From contig NZ_FVZN01000010.1 in assembly GCF_900168685.1 (NCBI RefSeq), positions 62,001 to 126,000 on the forward strand: 64,000 nt of DNA, given 5' to 3'. The stretch is from Solibacillus isronensis (GTDB lineage: Bacteria > Bacillota > Bacilli > Bacillales_A > Planococcaceae). Positions 46,060-55,707 of the stretch are shown piece after piece. Below the pieces are notes generated by a model. The model saw only the letters and a program-made list of their open reading frames with translations, was not told where the DNA came from and did not search any database. Numbering within the stretch: the first letter of the stretch is position 1; each line of letters starts with the position of its first letter. A program made the translations under genes and the position numbers.

Positions 46060-46965
46060 TTAAAATCGTTCCTCAGTAAGATCGACATTTACTGAAACTG
46101 CGGCTTTATTTCCTCTGGCAGCTGAAATCATTAATGAAGACGGTCGGGCTGTTTCAGTTTCTCCTGCGATATAGACATTTTTCTCAGAAGTTCTGCCAAC
46201 CCCGTCCGTTATAACTTTTCCATTTTCATGTACATCACAACCTAACATTTCCACAAGCTTATTCGGACGGTAATACGTTGGCGCTACAAATCCAAAAGAT
46301 CGTTCAAGCGTTTCACCTGATTCAAATTCTATTTTTTCTAGAAACCCGTCATTACCAATTAAGGTTTTTATCCGATCCTCTATTATTTCGATATTCCGGT
46401 TTTTTAACTGAGAAGCCGCCTCTTTCGAAAGTTCAAGGCCATTTGTCAGAACAATTAAATCCTGCGACCAGTTATATATTAATTTAGTCAAATGCATGAC
46501 ATGATCTTCTTTTTCCGCGATGACCACTAAAGGCTTATCCCGCTGTTCCCAACCATCGCAGTATGGACAGCTAAATAAACTTTTCCCGTAATAGTTTCTT
46601 ATACTCGGTATGAAAAAAACCTCTTGAATGCCTGTAGCCAATATAACTTTTTCAGTCATATACTCCTTCTTATTAGATGCTTTGACAATAAATCTTTCAT
46701 TATTTTTATCCTTGGTTATTTCAGTAACCGTTGCGTTTACGTAAGATACTGATGGATAGTCCTCCAATTCTTTTAGTCCTATTTCTCTAAACTCCTGAGG
46801 ATTGGTCCGATCCCGTGTAATAAACCCGCGAGCCTCATGCGTCACGCGATTACGGTTCGTATTATCATCGAATAATACAACCTCTCTTCTAGCCCTGCCT
46901 AGAACTAAACTGGCACTTAATCCAGCCGGTCCTCCGCCGATTATAATACAATCCAATACATCCAT
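46060..46965 (-). CDS. Thioredoxin reductase-like FAD oxidoreductase
   Basis: About 301 residues from ATG 46965. FAD motif IIGGGPAGLSASLVLGRARREVVLFDD, redox CPYC in LFSCPYCDGWEQRD and the FAD-binding ending VYIAGETETARPSSLMISAARGNKAA. Compared with TrxB the CxxC is retained. No thioredoxin gene is adjacent, so the partner is unknown; related proteins act on small disulfides. Confidence 0.83.
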   Translation of the reverse strand: MDVLDCIIIGGGPAGLSASLVLGRARREVVLFDDNTNRNRVTHEARGFITRDRTNPQEFREIGLKELEDYPSVSYVNATVTEITKDKNNERFIVKASNKKEYMTEKVILATGIQEVFFIPSIRNYYGKSLFSCPYCDGWEQRDKPLVVIAEKEDHVMHLTKLIYNWSQDLIVLTNGLELSKEAASQLKNRNIEIIEDRIKTLIGNDGFLEKIEFESGETLERSFGFVAPTYYRPNKLVEMLGCDVHENGKVITDGVGRTSEKNVYIAGETETARPSSLMISAARGNKAAVSVNVDLTEERF

Positions 46966-47284
46966 TTTTATCACCCACTCATTTTGTTTCTAATTTCATT
47001 AAATTCCCAGTATTTATATAGAAAAAACATCAATAATTCTTTATGCCCTATCTTGGATATTTTGAACCAAAAATCCAGAAGTATCCTATAGTCATTAATT
47101 TTCATTTAAAATTCTTCATCAAAGTCGATGAAATAATAAAATAAATCAAAAAATTATAACTTTTTAATATATATTATAATTTTCCAAAATATCGATAGAC
47201 AAAAGTCCCACAATAATATATTCTATTATTCGTCTTTGAAACCCTCATTTTGGGAATGAAAGTCAATACATAGGTAAAAGGTAG
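46966..47284. other. AT-rich intergenic region before the chemoreceptor gene
   Basis: 319 bp between divergent genes, very AT-rich. No gene, RNA or clear promoter pair recognised; the chemoreceptor ribosome binding site (AAAAGG) is at its right end. Confidence 0.4.
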
Positions 47285-49336
47285 ATGAAAATGAATATAC
47301 TCAAAAATGTTAAGATAAAAACTAAGTGGATAGTGTTGATTTCACTTGCTATTATTGCAGCGGTCGCCATCACTGTGTTATTTAGTCAGTGGACAGTACG
47401 AAATATTTTAACGGAAGAAAATGAACAGACTTCTTCTAATAATGCTAAAAATGCTGTTGATCAAGTGTCATTAGGTTTGGAAACTTATGAAACAAACCTT
47501 TTACAATTCGGTCAGGTCATTGAAACGATTTTACAAAAAGATCAAGTGGATTTTTCACATATCGATAAAATTACCAGCACTATAAAAGAGAACAATGAAA
47601 ATTACTTATCCGTCTACTTTATGGATTTTAATTCCGGCAAACTGCATTCCACACCTGGAATAGATTATGAGTGGGACGTACGTGACTCTCAAACATTTGC
47701 AAAATTGAATGCAAACCCCAACATGCAATGGATGGACGTCTATTTGGATACTGGTATTAACAAGTTAATGACTTCTGTTATTGCCCCGGTATTTAAAGAT
47801 GATAAACTTGTCGGTGCGGTCGGTTATGATATTGATTTCTCTACAATTGGTGAAATTCGTGAAGGGATCGAAGCAAAATCATCTTCAAAACTAATGATTG
47901 TTGATCCAAATGGATTGATTGTATCTTCATTTATCGAAGATGGGGACGGTAAGAATATCATTGCTGATAATTCCGGCAAGATTGCTGGTGTTACCGATCT
48001 ATTAGATACTTCCGAATTAGAGAAAAAGTTTAATTGGCTGTCAGATGCTAAAAATGGGAACAACCAAATTGAACAGTTTGTATGGAATGACGTGAATTAT
48101 ACAGGTGAAATACAAGTAATCGAGAAAAATAACTGGCAAATTGTCTCTTTAGTAGACGACGATAGTTATGCACAACAGTTAAATAAATTAACGATTGCAG
48201 GCTGGATCTCATTAGCGATTGGTCTAGTAATAGGATGTTTATTCGCCTATTTCATGGCACGAAAATTAGTGGATATTTTAAATAGCTTTAAAATAGTATT
48301 CGAAAAAACAGCAAGCGGTGACTTTATTTCACGGTTCGAGACAAAGTCAAATGATGAAATTGCAAACTTAGCAAATGAATACAACAATATGCTTGATGAA
48401 GTTCGCAATTTAATTAACCAAGTAAATGAAAATTCAATGGAAATCCAGCATTCTTCTAACAGTTTAGCTATTATTGCCAAGGAAAATGAGCAAGCGTTAA
48501 ATAATGTTTCAAACAGCATTGAAGAGATTGCTATGAATACGAGCACACAGGCAGAAAAAATGCATGATGGCTCTACAGCTATTCATGTATTGGCTGATGG
48601 TATTGAATCTATAGAACTAAAAACTCAGCAGATGGTAAATGATGCGGATGAAGCATTGGTAGAAGTGCATACAAGTATTGATAAAGTGCAACAATTGGAG
48701 ACATCCTATGCGAATTTAGAACGAGCGTTCAATGAAGTAACTGTCGTAACAGAACAGTTAGATGGAAAAACGAAATCCATTTCGAAAGTAACAGATGTAA
48801 TTGCCCAAATTACTGAACAAACAAATTTACTTGCACTTAATGCTTCTATTGAAGCTGCTCGAGCAGGTGAACATGGGAAAGGATTTGCGGTTGTAGCAGA
48901 AGAAGTAAGAAGCTTAGCGGAAAGTTCAAAAGCGGCAACAACTAATATTCAGCAAATCATTCTAAGTATTTTAGAGGATACTCAGCAACTTGTTCATGTT
49001 ATGAAGCAGACAAATGAGATTAGCGAAGATCAGAAGTTAGCAGTTAATACTGTAGATAATGCAATTCAACAGCTTTCCGATACATTAGAAAATATGAAAG
49101 TGTCGATTTCAAACACGATGGAAGATGTATCTACAATGCAGCAGCAAAAAAATGTCGTTGTATCTTCAATAGCAGTTGTTAATGAAATGACAACAGAAGT
49201 TACAGCAGAGACGCAAGAAATTGCGAGTTCAATCGAAGAACAAACATCCGCTACTTCGGAAGTAACGATGCATGCCACTCACTTGAATAAACAAGTTGAA
49301 AAATTAACTGAGTCTGTTTCAAAATTTAAGCTATAG
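47285..49336 (+). CDS. Methyl-accepting chemotaxis protein with dCache-type sensor
   Basis: 683 residues. First membrane span about 13-33, extracellular double-Cache-like domain (about 40-290; [36 protein letters not shown]), second span about 300-325, HAMP (about 325-380) and a long coiled-coil signalling domain whose hairpin tip [32 protein letters not shown] is intact. It senses an extracellular ligand and controls CheA. Ligand unknown; no other chemotaxis genes nearby. Confidence 0.92.
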   Translation: MKMNILKNVKIKTKWIVLISLAIIAAVAITVLFSQWTVRNILTEENEQTSSNNAKNAVDQVSLGLETYETNLLQFGQVIETILQKDQVDFSHIDKITSTIKENNENYLSVYFMDFNSGKLHSTPGIDYEWDVRDSQTFAKLNANPNMQWMDVYLDTGINKLMTSVIAPVFKDDKLVGAVGYDIDFSTIGEIREGIEAKSSSKLMIVDPNGLIVSSFIEDGDGKNIIADNSGKIAGVTDLLDTSELEKKFNWLSDAKNGNNQIEQFVWNDVNYTGEIQVIEKNNWQIVSLVDDDSYAQQLNKLTIAGWISLAIGLVIGCLFAYFMARKLVDILNSFKIVFEKTASGDFISRFETKSNDEIANLANEYNNMLDEVRNLINQVNENSMEIQHSSNSLAIIAKENEQALNNVSNSIEEIAMNTSTQAEKMHDGSTAIHVLADGIESIELKTQQMVNDADEALVEVHTSIDKVQQLETSYANLERAFNEVTVVTEQLDGKTKSISKVTDVIAQITEQTNLLALNASIEAARAGEHGKGFAVVAEEVRSLAESSKAATTNIQQIILSILEDTQQLVHVMKQTNEISEDQKLAVNTVDNAIQQLSDTLENMKVSISNTMEDVSTMQQQKNVVVSSIAVVNEMTTEVTAETQEIASSIEEQTSATSEVTMHATHLNKQVEKLTESVSKFKL

Positions 49337-49380
49337 TAAGCAATCATACGAAGGTACTGGACAACCCTTACAAAATAACA

Positions 49381-49424
49381 AACAGTTCAAATTTTATTTG
49401 TATAAAATTTGAACTGTTCTTTTT
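49381..49424 (+). terminator. Terminator of the chemoreceptor gene
   Basis: AACAGTTCAAATTTTA / TAAAATTTGAACTGTT, a 16-bp perfect stem with a T-run. Confidence 0.9.
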
Positions 49425-49461
49425 ATAATGTAAAGGTTTAAATTTGTAGATAATACTAAAC

Positions 49462-50418
49462 TTACTTTTCAAATACAGCTACTAAACGGCCTTTTACTTC
49501 GTGATTTTTCAGTTTCTCGATACCTTTGTCGACTTCCTCAAATGGAATTGTAATCAGATTCGGACTCATTTTTCCAGTAGCAAAACAATCATATACGCCT
49601 TGTAAGTCTTCTACCGATCCACCGTTGCTTCCTAATAGTTTAATTTCTTTTGTAATCATTAAATACGTATTGATATTGGATTCCAGTTTCCCCATTCCAA
49701 CAATTACAACTGTACCTTGTACCTTTACAGCTTCCAAAGCATCAGACGTGGTTTGTCCGAAACCGGCAAAGTCAACAATGACGTCGCATTCTGCCTCTTT
49801 CATATCTAGTATCGTATCGTAAACTTTATGGGCACCCAGTTCATCAGCAAGTTTACGAGCTTCAGGAGAAACATCGGTAGCATATACTTCGCACCCTTTA
49901 ATTAATGCCATTTGCAGAGCAAACTGCCCAAGTCCACCGACTCCGATGATTCCTAATTTTGTACCTTCTTTTGCTTGCCCGATACTAAAAAGAGCACGAT
50001 AAGCTGTAATTCCGGCATCTGTTGAAGCTGCACCTTCTACAAAAGATACACCCTCAGGGATAACCACACATTGATGTTCAGGAACACGCACTTTTTCCGC
50101 GTAGCCTCCATCATAGTTATATCCGGCAGTTACTTTCGTTGCTCTATCCATTGGGTTAACGCCAACACGGTCCCCAACTTTAAAATTTTTCACACCTTCA
50201 CCAACTTCAATCACTACCCCGGCAAACTCATGCCCCATAATTACAGGACCATTAGGGAAAAGTGGCATCCACCCGGGATCCTGTAATGCCGCAACATCTG
50301 AATGACATAGACCAGCAGCTTTAACATCAATCACAACATGACCCGGTATTGCTTTTGGATCTTCTTTCTCAATCAATTCCAGCGGTTTATTTGTACCTGA
50401 AAATAACCAACCTTTCAC
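49462..50418 (-). CDS. Zinc-type alcohol dehydrogenase lacking the structural-zinc lobe
   Basis: 318 residues, shorter than the usual ~340. Catalytic zinc ligands are present (AGLCHSDV and GHEFAGVV), as is the NAD motif GVGGLGQFALQMA. The CGxCxxCxxGxxxxC lobe for structural zinc is absent: the segment VGVNPMDRATKVTAGYNYDGGYAE takes its place. It is likely an active MDR enzyme, with stability depending on other contacts. Substrate unknown. Confidence 0.85.
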   Translation of the reverse strand: MKGWLFSGTNKPLELIEKEDPKAIPGHVVIDVKAAGLCHSDVAALQDPGWMPLFPNGPVIMGHEFAGVVIEVGEGVKNFKVGDRVGVNPMDRATKVTAGYNYDGGYAEKVRVPEHQCVVIPEGVSFVEGAASTDAGITAYRALFSIGQAKEGTKLGIIGVGGLGQFALQMALIKGCEVYATDVSPEARKLADELGAHKVYDTILDMKEAECDVIVDFAGFGQTTSDALEAVKVQGTVVIVGMGKLESNINTYLMITKEIKLLGSNGGSVEDLQGVYDCFATGKMSPNLITIPFEEVDKGIEKLKNHEVKGRLVAVFEK

Positions 50419-50564
50419 ACAATCGCCTCCAGATTATATAATTCATCTTAAATACCCTCTTTATTTAAAAACAAATCAATGTTTTTGCGTAAACCAATGC
50501 CAGCAGAAAAAACACCCCAATACACATTTTTCAAATGAATATTGGGGCTGTGCTTATAAGAATC

Positions 50565-50738
50565 TTAACACTCTTTGTTATTCTGTTTTTGATTTTTATT
50601 ACGATTTTGGTTTTGGTTAAAGTTTACTTCCTGAGCAAATTCTTCTCTATTTGCTCGTGGTCTGTTAGCATTTTGATTTTGGTTCTGCTGTTTTTTGTTA
50701 TCCTGAGTTTTATTGTTTTTATGTTTGTTGTTACCCAT
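50565..50738 (-). CDS. Small Asn/Gln/Lys-rich protein, possible spore protein (57 aa)
   Basis: ATG 50738 follows GGAGGTG. The product is dominated by Asn, Gln and Lys on both sides of a short conserved-looking core (RPRANREEFAQEVN) and ends in Cys. The REEFAQE-type core is reminiscent of gamma-type small acid-soluble spore proteins (TEFASET). Low complexity and lack of a clear family make this tentative, but the ribosome binding site and location at the edge of the spore locus support it. Confidence 0.6.
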   Translation of the reverse strand: MGNNKHKNNKTQDNKKQQNQNQNANRPRANREEFAQEVNFNQNQNRNKNQKQNNKEC

Positions 50739-50792
50739 TCCAACTCACCTCCACTAACAGTGTGTGTGGAAAGTAAATTTCTATCCCATTGT

Positions 50793-51263
50793 TTAACTAA
50801 AAGCTTTGCTGTAAATTTCACGCAATCCGGCTGCGTTATCTTGCCAATTTGTCGCTTCTCCATTGACGATTTGGCTAAATACATCAAGGCATCGATGCCA
50901 TCCTGCCGCAGTATTCACTGCCCATGAAGCATCATCGAAAGTATGGGCAAAATTCATTTTGCATCCTTGTTTCTCTTCTTCCAATGAAATATTTATCAAA
51001 TCATCAACTTCACGGAAACTAAACAAATAGGGCTTTTCCAGTTCTGTAATTGTTGCTGTATATGTTGTTCCTTCACCATCGTCAAAAGTAATCTGCCCAC
51101 CAAGTTGGATATCCATTTCCCCTGTTGCGAAAGGATACCACTGCATGAAGTGTTCGGGACTTGTCAAAATAGAGAATACATCTTCCGGACTTACGGGAAA
51201 AAATCGTTCAAATTTTAAATTATAGCGGCCGTTCAATTCATGTAGTGTTCCGTAATCTTTCAT
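50793..51263 (-). CDS. SRPBCC/AHSA1 domain protein
   Basis: 156 residues. YNLKFERFFPVSPEDVFSILTSPEHFMQWYPFATGEMDIQLGGQITFDDGEG and AAGWHRCLDVFSQI are the typical start and end of an activator-of-Hsp90-like START-fold domain. Such proteins bind hydrophobic ligands. Function unknown. Confidence 0.85.
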   Translation of the reverse strand: MKDYGTLHELNGRYNLKFERFFPVSPEDVFSILTSPEHFMQWYPFATGEMDIQLGGQITFDDGEGTTYTATITELEKPYLFSFREVDDLINISLEEEKQGCKMNFAHTFDDASWAVNTAAGWHRCLDVFSQIVNGEATNWQDNAAGLREIYSKAFS

Positions 51264-51447
51264 CGTATCATGCTCCTACCCTTATAGTATTTATACCCTT
51301 TATTGTACTAAATATTTTGTAGCTAAAAGAGGAATCTAACATGAAATCCTCGCGACACTTTCACAACCTCCGATGCGTATGAGTATGCTAATAAAAGAGC
51401 CCAATTTCATTTTATTATTGAATGAAAAGTAGAGAGGAATGGTATGA

Positions 51448-52134
51448 GTGTATCCTTATTATACAAATGGTTTTACCTACCCGCTTAGCGCTTCCTATGC
51501 AAAACCCTTTTCCCAATATACTGCACCGCTTCGGCATTTTTTAACTCGGCAACAGAACAATCTCGATCAGCGTTGCATAAGTAAAACAGAGGCCGATTAT
51601 ATGGCGATGAATCGATTGCTTTGGATGGAGCATGTCAACTGGACGCGGATGACAATTATTAGCATTGTGTTCCAATTGCCTGATTTACCATTTGTACAAA
51701 AGCGCTTACTGCAAAACGCAACTGACTTAGGCAATTGTCTGCGCCCATTTTACGGCGACCAAATTGCGGATTACTACGCTAAGCTTATTCAAGATCACCT
51801 AGTCATTGCTGCGGAACTTGTAACAGCAGCTGTCAAAGGCGATACTAATACAGTGAATGCTAATGAAAAAGAATGGTATAAAAATGCGGATGACATTGTT
51901 TTATTTTTAAGCAATATAAATCCATACTTATCTAAAGATGCATTGCAGGAAATGTTCTATAAACATTTAGAGTTAACTAAAAAAGAAGCCGTGTCAATGA
52001 TTCAAAAAGACTATCAAACGGATATTGAAGTGTTTGATGAAATTGAAGCTGAGGCATTGGCTATGTCTGATATGATTGCTTCAGCAATTGTCATGCAGTT
52101 TTATTATCGGTTTAAATGTCCTTTCAACTGTTAA
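51448..52134 (+). CDS. DUF2935 family protein
   Basis: 228 residues from GTG 51448 with AGAGG upstream. Two similar helical halves carry the iron-binding-like patterns LLWMEHVNWTRMTI and HLELTKKEAV of DUF2935 proteins, which form ferritin-like bundles. They are common in spore-forming Bacillales and Clostridia. The N-terminal Tyr/Pro-rich stretch (YPYYTNGFTYPL) is unusual. Function not established. Confidence 0.72.
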   Translation: MYPYYTNGFTYPLSASYAKPFSQYTAPLRHFLTRQQNNLDQRCISKTEADYMAMNRLLWMEHVNWTRMTIISIVFQLPDLPFVQKRLLQNATDLGNCLRPFYGDQIADYYAKLIQDHLVIAAELVTAAVKGDTNTVNANEKEWYKNADDIVLFLSNINPYLSKDALQEMFYKHLELTKKEAVSMIQKDYQTDIEVFDEIEAEALAMSDMIASAIVMQFYYRFKCPFNC

Positions 52135-52534
52135 ATATAACGGAATTGCTCGTTAAAAATTATACACAATACCAGTAAATAATTTACCACAGGTGACTAT
52201 CTCAAACCTTTAAAATACACTTATTTCCATCTCAATCGACATGTAACGATTCAATTTTATCCTTCCAGGCCATATATTCAAAATTTATTTATGCAACCCA
52301 AGTAGAAGATCTTTTATGTAGAAATTGTAATTATATAATTCTAAACACTCAAACTTAAAATAAATCTAGGTGCTTCTCCTACTTGGGTTAGCCTTCATCT
52401 TGGACACCTAAATTGGGTGGATATATCAAGTTAACTAGTACGAACTAGTTAACTTGATATATAGTCGTACTCGATAGCCTACAGATTAACATTAAATGAT
52501 ACATTCTTTAGATGGACGATAATAACCTAATTTT
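52135..52534. other. Intergenic region with inverted repeats
   Basis: 400 bp without an open frame. It holds an 11-bp inverted repeat pair (52295-52305 and 52379-52389), a possible insertion-sequence-end-like stretch TTGGACACCTAAATTGGG near 52400, and a perfect 19-bp hairpin at 52421-52462. Confidence 0.5.
52421..52462. repeat. Perfect 19-bp inverted repeat with 4-nt loop
   Basis: Arms 52421-52439 and 52444-52462 are exact complements; loop ACGA. No T-run on either side, so it is not an ordinary terminator. It also contains nested GTTAAC and ACTAGT sites. Confidence 0.8.
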
Positions 52535-53086
52535 TTAATACAAGAGATCATCGTAGTAGGAGTTACTGCTCATGCACCGGCATTTTTGGGAAGTACGCCG
52601 TTTCATACATGCACACCGCTTGTTTCGTGAAGCTCCATGTTTCTTGCACGTGCACCCGCATTTTCGGGAAGTTCGGCATTTCCCGCACGTGCTGTGCCCG
52701 CATTTTCGGGAAGTTCGACGTTCCCCGCACTTGCTGCACCCGCATTTTCGAGAAGTTCGACGTTCCCCGCACTTGCTGCACCCGCATTTTCGGGAAGTTC
52801 GACGTTCCCCGCACTTGCTGCACCCGCATTTTCGGGAAGTTCGACGTTCCCCGCACTTGCTGCGCCCGCATTTTCGGGATGTTCGGCGTTTTCCGCAAGT
52901 ACTGCACCCGCATTTTCGGGATGTTCGGCGTTTTCCGCAAGTACTGCGCCCGCATTTTCGGGATGTTCGGCGTGAAGTTCCATGATCCCCGCTCGTGTGA
53001 TGTTCATTACCAATAGGGTCTTGGTACATGAAGTGACTTAAACCTAAGTCGTTCGCCATATTTACTGCATTCTGGATAAATGACAT
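52535..53086 (-). CDS. Cys/Arg-rich tandem-repeat spore coat protein, CotG-like
   Basis: 183 residues from ATG 53086 (AAAGGAGG upstream). A short N-terminal region (MSFIQNAVNMANDLGLSHFMYQDP) is followed by about eight 14-residue repeats of pattern RRTSRKCGCSKCGE, then a Cys/Lys-rich tail. Positively charged Ser-containing tandem repeats and divergence from cotH match CotG of B. subtilis, whose repeats CotH phosphorylates. Here each unit adds Cys pairs suited to disulfide cross-linking. The CotG equivalence is inference from position and composition. Confidence 0.75.
   Translation of the reverse strand: MSFIQNAVNMANDLGLSHFMYQDPIGNEHHTSGDHGTSRRTSRKCGRSTCGKRRTSRKCGCSTCGKRRTSRKCGRSKCGERRTSRKCGCSKCGERRTSRKCGCSKCGERRTSRKCGCSKCGERRTSRKCGHSTCGKCRTSRKCGCTCKKHGASRNKRCACMKRRTSQKCRCMSSNSYYDDLLY
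52657..52985. repeat. 42-bp tandem repeat array (about 8 units)
   Basis: Units begin CGCATTTTCGGGAWGTTCG at 52657, 52699, 52741, 52783, 52825, 52867, 52909 and 52951. They encode the 14-residue repeats of the CotG-like protein. The array is far richer in GC than its surroundings and has no stop codon in several other frames, which creates spurious long open frames. Confidence 0.95.
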
Positions 53087-53175
53087 ATTCAAACCTCCTT
53101 TCATCTTTTTTGGGAAAGAAGGTGAATTCCTTAGTCCGAAACAACTTATACTCTGCACTTTTCCTTCCCTTATCG

Positions 53176-53184
53176 TACTATATG
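53176..53184 (-). promoter_or_regulatory. Sigma-K-type -10 box of the CotG-like gene
   Basis: Minus-strand CATATAGTA fits CATANNNTA exactly, 90 bp upstream of the start, with an AC-containing -35-like AAACC nearby. Confidence 0.45.
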
Positions 53185-53309
53185 AAATTGAACTAAAGGT
53201 TTCAGAGTCAATCGCATAGTTTTAGAAAGTAAAATATAAACTCTATATCTTTTTGCGAGCCTTATTTTTTTGGTTTATGAGAATTTAATAATGAAAGGAA
53301 AGAATTCGA

Positions 53310-54401
53310 GTGGATAACAGCAGAATAATACCTGAATATCAGCTTTTTATTCACCCTCTAGATTTAAGTGAACTTCGGAAAGACATATGGTGTGACGACC
53401 CTATCCCTGCAAAGCTAACAGTTAACAAAAGAAAGTATGATATTGATATCGCCTATCGTGGCTCCCATATACGGGACTTCCGGAAAAAGTCATATCACAT
53501 TTCATTTAAGAAACCAAGTTCATATAGAAATGTCAAAGAAATTCATATCAACGCAGAATATAAAGATCCTTCCCTATTAAGAAATAAACTATCACTTGAT
53601 TTTTTTAATGAAATTGGTTGTTTATCACCAAAGTCTCAATTTGTAAATATTAAGTTGAATGGGAAAAATGAGGGGCTTTATTTAGAACTAGAATCAGTGG
53701 ATGAAAATTTTCTTAAAGATCGACAACTACCACAAGGGCCAATATTCTATGCGGTTGATGGCGATGCTAACTTTTCGTTGATGAGTGACCTTGATAAAGA
53801 TATAAAGAAATCACTTAAAGTTGGCTACGACCTAAAATATGGAGAAACACAAGATGAATTATATTTGCAAAATATGATTATTAAAATTAATACTATTACA
53901 AAAGCTGAATTTGAGAATGAAATTATGAAATATATTAATGTTGATCAATATCTCAGGTGGTTAGCTGGCGTTATTTTCACCCAAAATTTTGATGGTTTTG
54001 TTCATAATTATGCTTTATACCAGAATAGCGAAACGAGGCTATTCGAAATCATCCCGTGGGATTACGATGCAACATGGGGAAGGGATGTAAACGGGAAAGT
54101 GATGGAGGAAGACTATTTACGAATCGAAGGATTTAACACGCTTACAGCAAGAATTCTCGATGTAAAAATATTTCGGCGACAATATAAAAATTTGCTAAAA
54201 GAAATTATAAATAATCAATATAATGTAGATTATTTGAAACCGAAAATACAAAATTTGCATGATTTAATAAGACCTTATGTTCAAAAAGATCCTTATAAAA
54301 AAGACGATATCGATTTATTTGATATGGAACCAGAATATATATTGGAATTTATTGAAGCGCGGGCAAAATATATAAAAGGAAATTTAGATTCGTTAGATTA
54401 A
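53310..54401 (+). CDS. cotH: CotH-family spore coat protein kinase
   Basis: 363 residues from GTG 53310 behind GAAAGGAAAG. Kinase-fold landmarks of CotH are present: YRGSHIRDFRKKSYHISF, RNKLSLDFFNEIG, VNIKLNGKNEGLYLELESVDENF and the metal-binding IIPWDYDATWGRD. CotH phosphorylates coat proteins CotB and CotG in B. subtilis and organises the outer coat. The divergently placed repeat protein is the likely substrate. Confidence 0.92.
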   Translation: MDNSRIIPEYQLFIHPLDLSELRKDIWCDDPIPAKLTVNKRKYDIDIAYRGSHIRDFRKKSYHISFKKPSSYRNVKEIHINAEYKDPSLLRNKLSLDFFNEIGCLSPKSQFVNIKLNGKNEGLYLELESVDENFLKDRQLPQGPIFYAVDGDANFSLMSDLDKDIKKSLKVGYDLKYGETQDELYLQNMIIKINTITKAEFENEIMKYINVDQYLRWLAGVIFTQNFDGFVHNYALYQNSETRLFEIIPWDYDATWGRDVNGKVMEEDYLRIEGFNTLTARILDVKIFRRQYKNLLKEIINNQYNVDYLKPKIQNLHDLIRPYVQKDPYKKDDIDLFDMEPEYILEFIEARAKYIKGNLDSLD

Positions 54402-54572
54402 GTTGTTGCATCATCTTGAAAAACCCTCTTTCCAATACAAGTTGTCAGTATCCTTACTTTAAATGAATAAAAACCACGAGTCGAACTGGTGGTTGTTATT
54501 TGTTTTCACGTTTACAGCAACTATAAACTAAAAAACAAATAAGGATAATTAAAAACTAATGCTTTTAACTTG

Positions 54573-54612
54573 AAAAAGGGCATCCAAAATCGAACAAACG
54601 ATTTTGGATGCC
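54573..54612 (-). terminator. Terminator of the first SPOCS/CsxC-like gene
   Basis: GGCATCCAAAATCG / CGATTTTGGATGCC stem with T-run on the minus strand. Confidence 0.88.
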
Positions 54613-54644
54613 TCTTAGTTTCTATTGAACAGAATAGCTTACTT

Positions 54645-55490
54645 TTACTCTTCTGTTGTAGTATCTTCTGCAGCTAGAGTAGGAGGAGGAGTTAAAGCAG
54701 AAAGTAGTGGAACAGTTGCAGTTGCTCCTGCACCTATTGTAACTTGTTGGACTTGTAATACTTTTACAGTCAGGTCAAGCACAATTTTTTCACGTAAAGT
54801 GTGGAAAGATCCATCATGGTATGTGGAGTGCGGTGAAAAATCAAGTTCAAAGAAGTTGGCAGCAACTAACTCACCATATGGCTGCTCATTGTATTTCACA
54901 AGATTTTGGAAGAAGTATTTATCCAAACGAGCGTCCGTTTGTGTTTTTTCGTTAAGGAAGTTAGCTTCTGCACTTTCAGAAATACCGATAATCGGTAAGT
55001 TGATGAAATCTCCTGTTGCAGCATTTAAATCTGCAAAACCTGAGAACCGAACATTTGCAATTCGGTCTTGAAGCGGTGCATTATAATCAGCAGAAGCGTA
55101 TTCAATATTTTTACGAATATATCCTCCTACAAATAATTTAGCTCTTGTTGCTCTGAAATAGTCAGTGCCAGGAATTCGTGTAAATGCTACTGGTACTAGT
55201 TTTACTTGATCCAGGAATACATGTTTTTTAACTCGTTTAATTTCTGTTGCTGGCGGATAAAGAGAAATATCTGCTTCAACGACAATTTGAAGCGTTCTTT
55301 CTGCAAGTATTACTGGAATTTTAAAGAAAGGTGTAATTCCTGTAGTAACAGGAGTAATTGGTGCATCAGGTACAGGAATTTGTTGTTGTGATTTAACCCC
55401 AAAATCCTCCCCTTGTTTACAACTTTTAGCTTGCTTTGCATAGCCATCGTTCATTGAATGGCCATCATTCATTGAATAATTTTGATCCAT
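54645..55490 (-). CDS. SPOCS/CsxC-like spore surface protein A
   Basis: 281 residues. Two SMNDG[HY] repeats open the protein. The conserved core runs from FFKIPVILAERTLQIVVEADISLYPPATEIKRVKKHVFLDQVKLVP through GGYIRKNIEYA to LREKIVLDLTVKVLQVQQV. The same core occurs in the two upstream genes. It resembles SPOCS/DUF3794-type domains and proteins annotated as CsxC family (exosporium). A CATANNNTA box precedes it, so mother-cell expression is likely. Exact role unknown. Confidence 0.7.
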   Translation of the reverse strand: MDQNYSMNDGHSMNDGYAKQAKSCKQGEDFGVKSQQQIPVPDAPITPVTTGITPFFKIPVILAERTLQIVVEADISLYPPATEIKRVKKHVFLDQVKLVPVAFTRIPGTDYFRATRAKLFVGGYIRKNIEYASADYNAPLQDRIANVRFSGFADLNAATGDFINLPIIGISESAEANFLNEKTQTDARLDKYFFQNLVKYNEQPYGELVAANFFELDFSPHSTYHDGSFHTLREKIVLDLTVKVLQVQQVTIGAGATATVPLLSALTPPPTLAAEDTTTEE

Positions 55491-55543
55491 TGTCTAAAAC
55501 CCTCTTTCTTTTTTGTTAGAGTCAAAGTTTCACTCTACATACC

Positions 55544-55552
55544 TAACATATG
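55544..55552 (-). promoter_or_regulatory. Sigma-K-type promoter of protein A
   Basis: Minus-strand CATATGTTA fits CATANNNTA; GACA lies 14 nt upstream of it as a -35-like element. It is 54 bp before the start codon. Confidence 0.55.
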
Positions 55553-55707
55553 AATGGATGATTTTATGTCATAGGCTAGTAAAATAGTCATATGATTCAA
55601 TTTTGGAAAACATTTTTATGCAATTAAAGAAGTGGAGTTTTTAAATATTTACAGTATGGCTGAAAAGCATGTCCTTCTTTTCCCCATAAAAAAATGCTAC
55701 TCTATGA

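Noticed and set aside
52657-52985. CRISPR array
   Set aside because: The 42-bp units are contiguous without spacers and encode an in-frame protein repeat.
52563-53016. Several long overlapping frames on both strands across the 42-bp repeat array
   Set aside because: They arise because the repeat unit lacks stops in those frames; only the frame with AAAGGAGG and a sensible N-terminus is kept.
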